Below are positions 60,209-64,000 of a stretch of DNA of 64,000 nt, in pieces. The stretch spans positions 11,601 to 75,600 of the forward strand of contig NZ_CH902586.1 in NCBI RefSeq assembly GCF_000152845.1, given 5' to 3'. The notes below the pieces were generated by a model. It saw only the letters and a program-made list of their open reading frames with translations. It was not told the origin of the DNA and made no database searches. Within the stretch, counting starts at the first letter, position 1. Each line of letters begins with the position of its first letter. Position numbers and translations under genes: made by a program. The stretch comes from Roseovarius sp. 217 (lineage in GTDB: Bacteria; Pseudomonadota; Alphaproteobacteria; Rhodobacterales; Rhodobacteraceae).

Positions 60209-60907
60209 ATGGAAAGACCCGTCGTTTCGCCGCCCTCTTTTAGCATATTGATAGCGGACGATCATTGGGTCGTGCGACAATCGCTCAAGCAGGTGGCACG
60301 CGGGATCGACAAGGATGTCACGGTTCTAGAGGCATCCAGCTTTAACGAGGCGCTGTTGGTGCTGGCGCAGAATTCGGGCATCGGCCTGCTGTTGGTCGAT
60401 CTGATAATGCCCGGATTCAGCGAATTCGAGGGCCTGCGCCTGATCCGCAGCAAGTTTCCGGAAATTCCTGTCGTGATCATCTCGGTTCACGAGGATTCGG
60501 AATATGTCCTGCGGGCGATCCAGCATGGCGTCATCGGGTATATTCCGAAATCTGCCAATGCTCAGGAAATCAAGCACGCCCTTTCGCGCGTCATCTCGGG
60601 CGAGGTGGCCTTCCCCCGGGATATTCTGGCCCGGACACTGGCCGAACCTGCTGCCTCGGCGGTGGTGACTGCGACCGACAGAGACAGCGATTTTGGCTTG
60701 ACCCGACGCGAGGCGGAAATAATGACGATGCTGGGAGGCGGTGCCCCGGTGTCAGATATTGCGGATGCGTTGGACATAACGCGGCAGACCGTCCGGGTTC
60801 ATCTGGCCAATGCCATTAAGAAGACCGGCCTGAAATCACGTGAGGCCGCTGTTCGCTTTGCCATGGAAAACGCCGCCATGCTTCGTTCAATCGCGGACAG
60901 GCCATGA
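60209..60907 (+). CDS. LuxR/NarL-type response regulator
   Basis: About 232 residues from ATG 60209 (SD AGGAAG; ATG 60179 is a less likely start). REC domain: ILIADDHWVVRQSLKQVA acidic pair, LLLVDLIMPGFSEFEGL phosphoacceptor Asp, PVVIISVHED and IGYIPKSA Lys. C-terminal LuxR HTH: LTRREAEIMTMLGGGAPVSDIADALDITRQTVRVHLANAIKKTGL. It overlaps the kinase gene by 4 bases and is divergent from the DMF operon, so it is probably its activator. The first known DMF-locus regulator (DmfR of a Paracoccus plasmid) is also of the LuxR family. Confidence 0.9.
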   Translation: MERPVVSPPSFSILIADDHWVVRQSLKQVARGIDKDVTVLEASSFNEALLVLAQNSGIGLLLVDLIMPGFSEFEGLRLIRSKFPEIPVVIISVHEDSEYVLRAIQHGVIGYIPKSANAQEIKHALSRVISGEVAFPRDILARTLAEPAASAVVTATDRDSDFGLTRREAEIMTMLGGGAPVSDIADALDITRQTVRVHLANAIKKTGLKSREAAVRFAMENAAMLRSIADRP

Positions 60908-62418
60908 CGGATCCGCTGGCTGGAACTAGTGCCGACTCAGACGCCCTGCGCAGCATTGGTCACGCCCTTGCGATCTGGTCAGTAGAGTCCCGGTTGGTCT
61001 CATGTAATCCGGCCTACGCCGCGCTCTTTGAACTTGGGCCGGATCTGCGCCAGATCGGCTTTGAGAACAGCGCGTTTTTTGAGGACGCCAAAGAGCGGGG
61101 AGTTCTGATTGGCTTCTCACAGTCGAGCGATGATATCTGCGCCCCTTGCCCCCCGAATGGCCCCTGCACACGGTTGCTGTTTTCGGACGGAACTGTCTGT
61201 CTTCTGGAACAATGGCCGCTGCCGCAGGCCGGTGTCGTGACGATGCTGCGCGATGTGACCAATGCCGAACGCACGCAAAAGGCCCTTGCAAAGGCCCGCG
61301 ATGCAGCGGCCGAGGCCGATCAAAGCAAATCACGGTTTCTGCGCGCGGCAAATCACGACCTGCGCCAACCTTTGGCTGCGCTCAAGATCCTTATCTACAG
61401 TTGTTATGATGCCGAAGACGCGCGGGAGCGCGAAGAAGCCCTGCATGCGATGGACGTGTCCGTGTCGATCATGGAGGACCTGTTGGGGGCCCTTCTAAAC
61501 ATCGGCCAACTGGATGCAGGTAAGATCAGGCCGAACGTCCAGACGTTCCAGATTTCGACCGTTCTGGAACGCTTGCGGGTTCAGTTCGCGCATCAAGCCC
61601 ACGAAGCGGGTTTAGACCTGCACATTCTGCCCAGCAACGTCGCTGTGATCAGTGACCGTGTCCTGCTAGAACGAATCGTCAGCAATTTTGTTAGCAACGC
61701 CCTGCGCTATACTCCCAAAGGCAGAGTGGTCGTTGGGTGCAAACGCTATGGCAGCCGCCTGCGCGTGATGGTGATCGACACGGGTGTGGGGATCGAGGAA
61801 GAATATCAGGAAGCAATATTTCAGGAATTTTTCCGCATTGATGACAGCCAGATATCGAGTCGTCACAGTCTTGGGCTGGGCCTGAATATATCCAGACGGC
61901 TTGCCCAGATCTTGAACCACCCGATCCATGTCACAAGCACCCTTGGAAAGGGCACGAATTTTTCGATTGACCTTCCGATCGGCAACGTCCTGCATAGCTC
62001 CATTGGAGAACCGGAAATAAATGAAAGCATCGGTGGCCAGTTCGCCGGGCTGATCTGCCTCCTGCTGGAAGACGATGCCAACCTGCGTGAGGCATTGACC
62101 ACCCTTCTGGTACGCTGGGGCATTGTGGTGATGCAGATGGACGTATTCGATGACGTGGCATCCAGCGTGGCTGCTTTGGAACATGCGCCCGACATCATCC
62201 TGACCGATTACCGGTTGCAGGGAAAAATTCAGGGCACGGATGTCACGCGCGACATCAACGCATTGCTGCATACCTCATGCCCCACGATTGTAATGACGGC
62301 AGATACCAGTCCCGAACTGATCCAGTCGATCCGCGATCAGGGGTTCCCCGTCATGATCAAACCGATCAGCCCGCCGGGCCTGCGCGTCCTTATGCACAAC
62401 CTGTTGTTTGAAAACTAA
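60904..62418 (+). CDS. Soluble hybrid histidine kinase
   Basis: 504 residues, no membrane segment. PAS-like N-terminal sensor (~15-120) with a CAPCPPNGPC cysteine cluster; HisKA with phospho-His in RAANHDLRQPLAAL (~147); HATPase N-box NFVSNALRYTPKG (~260), G1 IDTGVGIEEE (~291), G2 GLGLNISRRLAQ (~322); C-terminal REC domain with LLLEDDANLREALT and phosphoacceptor Asp in IILTDYRLQG (~432). It probably phosphorylates the response regulator encoded upstream. Being cytoplasmic, it must read an internal signal, possibly through the binding protein encoded immediately downstream, which its stop codon overlaps. Confidence 0.9.
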   Translation: MTDPLAGTSADSDALRSIGHALAIWSVESRLVSCNPAYAALFELGPDLRQIGFENSAFFEDAKERGVLIGFSQSSDDICAPCPPNGPCTRLLFSDGTVCLLEQWPLPQAGVVTMLRDVTNAERTQKALAKARDAAAEADQSKSRFLRAANHDLRQPLAALKILIYSCYDAEDAREREEALHAMDVSVSIMEDLLGALLNIGQLDAGKIRPNVQTFQISTVLERLRVQFAHQAHEAGLDLHILPSNVAVISDRVLLERIVSNFVSNALRYTPKGRVVVGCKRYGSRLRVMVIDTGVGIEEEYQEAIFQEFFRIDDSQISSRHSLGLGLNISRRLAQILNHPIHVTSTLGKGTNFSIDLPIGNVLHSSIGEPEINESIGGQFAGLICLLLEDDANLREALTTLLVRWGIVVMQMDVFDDVASSVAALEHAPDIILTDYRLQGKIQGTDVTRDINALLHTSCPTIVMTADTSPELIQSIRDQGFPVMIKPISPPGLRVLMHNLLFEN

Positions 62419-63676
62419 GAAGGAACCGGGCACCGTCGAAGCGTGGGCGCGCCCAACCCAGAGGAATATCGCCTTGTCACACGATACGATCCCAATCGGA
62501 AGCATGGTTCCTTTGACCGGGACATCGGCAGAAGATGGTCACGAATTCCGCAACGGGTTGATCATGGCGATTGATGAGGTTAACGCGCGCGGCGGCGTCA
62601 ACGGGCGCAGATTGGCCCCGATTTTCGTGGATACGGGCGATCAAAGCGCTGAAAAGGTTGTTCGCGCAGCGCGCATCTTGATCGCCGAGCACGGCGTTCA
62701 TGCGATCATCAATGGCTATAATATCGGCTCGCAGAATTCGGAATATGAGGTGATCGCTGACGCCGGTATCATCTATATTCACCACAATACGCTTTTGCAG
62801 CATCATGACACTGTGGCCAGCGATCCACAGCGCTATTTTGGCTGTTTCATGGGCGATCCGGCGGAATACTGGTACGGTCAGGGGTTTATAAAATTCCTGT
62901 CATGCCTGCGCGACACCAAGCAATGGAAGCCACGCAATCGCCGCATTGCCATCCTGTCAGGGCCAAAACCCTACAGCATCGTCATCGCCAATGCGATGGC
63001 ATCGGTTTCGGCGCAGTTCGGATGGGAGGCAGCACCCCCGCGCGTGTCGCGCAGCATTGTCGGAAACTGGCGCGCGATACTGGACGACATCCGCAAAGAG
63101 GACCCAGCCGTCTTGGCCTTTACCCATTTTCACGCAACGGACATCGCAAAATTCCATTTGCAATTCATGGAAAACCCTTTGCCCGCATTGCTTTACCTTC
63201 AATATGGAGCGTTGCACCGCAAATTTTCGGAGATTGTCGGTGAAAAGGGGCGTGGTGCGATTGTAGGCACGGTCATCGGGTTGCCACGGGATGAACTGGG
63301 CTGTCGGTTTGCCGAGAAATACATCGAAAGGTTCGGGCCACTTTCCACCCCCGAGGTCGGATGCCAGCCCTATACATCGCTGCACCACTATGCCATTGCG
63401 GCCGCGATCGCTGGCGGCACTGGCGGGCCGGGGCAAGACACGCAAAACCGGCGCATTGCGTCCGCTCTGTTGAATTTACCCTACCGCAGCGTCGCGGGGA
63501 TGATCCGCTATCATCATAAATGGCAGGCTGCCGTGCCTTACCCCAACGCCACGAACGACCCTTCACTAGGGTTGCCCCATCTTTTCTACCAATTGCGCAC
63601 TCCAGGCGAGCGGGCAAATCTGGTGGCCCCTGAGCCTTTTTCAGACTCGGCCTTCGAATTGCCGCCTTGGCTGTAA
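62408..63676 (+). CDS. Cytoplasmic amide-binding (AmiC/FmdD-like) sensor protein
   Basis: 422 residues (or ~400 from TTG 62474, which has AGAGGA upstream). It has the same type I binding-protein fold as the transporter's substrate-binding protein (IPIGSMVPLTGTSAEDGHEFRNGLIMAIDEVNARGGVNGR; VHAIINGYNIGSQNSEYE; QYFGALHR-type hinge region) but no signal peptide at either start. AmiC, which senses amides inside Pseudomonas cells, is a precedent for a cytoplasmic binding protein used as a sensor. The gene overlaps the kinase gene by 11 bases, arguing for a ligand-sensor role. No ABC genes follow it. Confidence 0.82.
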   Translation: MKTKKEPGTVEAWARPTQRNIALSHDTIPIGSMVPLTGTSAEDGHEFRNGLIMAIDEVNARGGVNGRRLAPIFVDTGDQSAEKVVRAARILIAEHGVHAIINGYNIGSQNSEYEVIADAGIIYIHHNTLLQHHDTVASDPQRYFGCFMGDPAEYWYGQGFIKFLSCLRDTKQWKPRNRRIAILSGPKPYSIVIANAMASVSAQFGWEAAPPRVSRSIVGNWRAILDDIRKEDPAVLAFTHFHATDIAKFHLQFMENPLPALLYLQYGALHRKFSEIVGEKGRGAIVGTVIGLPRDELGCRFAEKYIERFGPLSTPEVGCQPYTSLHHYAIAAAIAGGTGGPGQDTQNRRIASALLNLPYRSVAGMIRYHHKWQAAVPYPNATNDPSLGLPHLFYQLRTPGERANLVAPEPFSDSAFELPPWL

Positions 63677-63689
63677 AATGGCTCGCTTC

Positions 63690-64000
63690 GGTCGGCGGTG
63701 CCGAGTGCATTGAAGCGATTGATAAGTACGATGCGGATGTGGACTTCGCGGTTTGGCGGTCGGGGATCTCGTGCGGCGTTGAGCTCACCGAAGGACTTGA
63801 TGCAGCGCGTCTTGGCCTCGATACGGCTTGGGGCGTGGAGTCCGGTCCACCGTTTCCAGAGTGTCCTGCCATGGTGACGCTTAGTGCGCAGGGTTCCGTT
63901 GCGCGCTCGGGCGGCCGGACAATTCTCTTTCCAAGATCGGCCATTCTTGCGGATCGGAATAGATCGAGACCGCATCGCCTGCGAGGATAGCGTTGTGGCA
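63690..64000 (-). pseudogene. DDE (IS5-like) transposase, C-terminal fragment, cut by the window edge
   Basis: Minus-strand translation gives RKNGRSWKENCPAARARNGTL, GRTLWKRWTGLHAPSRIEAKTR, CIKSFGELNAARDPRPPNREV and IRIVLINRFNALGTA, the usual C-terminus of an IS5-type transposase widespread in Rhodobacterales. Similarity stops near 63690 and the frame then runs on into non-transposase DNA to 63586, so its natural 3' end is missing. It lies just outside the DMF module, opposite to its sensor gene. Confidence 0.75.

Noticed and set aside
1..64000. tRNA, rRNA, CRISPR arrays and phage structural genes.
   Set aside because: None was recognised when reading both strands; the short repeats found are inverted or few in number and lack the regular repeat-spacer pattern.

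Overview
The window reads as high-GC alphaproteobacterial accessory DNA, most likely a conjugative plasmid (or plasmid-derived island) of a Rhodobacterales/Paracoccaceae organism. The reasons are a RepC-like replication protein, a VirC1/VirC2-like pair, a VirD2-type relaxase, a VirD4 coupling protein, a complete VirB-type type IV secretion operon, several toxin-antitoxin modules, many insertion sequences and the N,N-dimethylformamidase genes known mainly from Paracoccus and related plasmids. No tRNA, rRNA or CRISPR array was seen.

Layout. 1-18.9 kb is an accessory zone: small plasmid-type genes (DUF2493/SLOG, WGR, DUF6429-like), two different IS1182-family elements (about 1752-3285 and 14486-15999), an IS5-family element with a nonsense mutation (about 16400-17773), a tandem array of LuxR-type regulators (5746-8447), a pair of unusual regulators with N-terminal LuxR helix-turn-helix domains (8492-10737), a SnoaL-like/MFS/AA_synth operon (10921-13051) and decayed genes. 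18.9-25.4 kb holds the DNA-processing genes for conjugation: virC2-like and virC1-like genes to the left and mobC, relaxase and virD4 to the right of a 670-bp intergenic region with nested inverted repeats that is the best oriT candidate. 25.4-34.5 kb is a defence/stability block on the minus strand, lodged between virD4 and virB11: FitA-FitB/VapC, an MmeI-like DNA methyltransferase, CcdA-CcdB, a duplicated helicase gene start, an AlbA_2/Schlafen-like ATP-binding protein, a type III-like DEAD/DEAH helicase and a GIY-YIG nuclease. 34.6-45.7 kb is the virB operon, read right to left as virB1-2-3-4-7-like lipoprotein-transglycosylase-virB5-unknown-virB6-8-9-10-11; virB10 carries an apparent frameshift at its 5' end. 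46-48.6 kb holds two periplasmic genes and repC.

49-51.5 kb is an insertion-sequence graveyard (an IS256-family transposase split by an IS110 element, then an ISL3 fragment). 51.7-63.7 kb is a catabolic module for N,N-dimethylformamide or similar short amides: dmfA2 and dmfA1 are the last genes of an operon that begins with a Tat-exported substrate-binding protein and four UrtBCDE/LivHMGF-type ABC transporter genes. The divergent operon encodes a LuxR-type response regulator, a soluble hybrid histidine kinase and a second substrate-binding-protein homologue without a signal peptide, probably an intracellular amide sensor. The module is bracketed on the far side by another transposase fragment (63690-64000).

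The most notable observation is that the UrtC/LivM-type permease of the amide transporter carries at its C-terminus a complete homologue of the dimethylformamidase small subunit (about 40% identical to the free DmfA1 encoded next to it). This suggests that the hydrolase may be docked on the transporter. Other candidates for new biology are the methyltransferase/AlbA_2/helicase/GIY-YIG set, the cytoplasmic sensing cascade and the nested repeats at the putative oriT and between virB10 and virB11.
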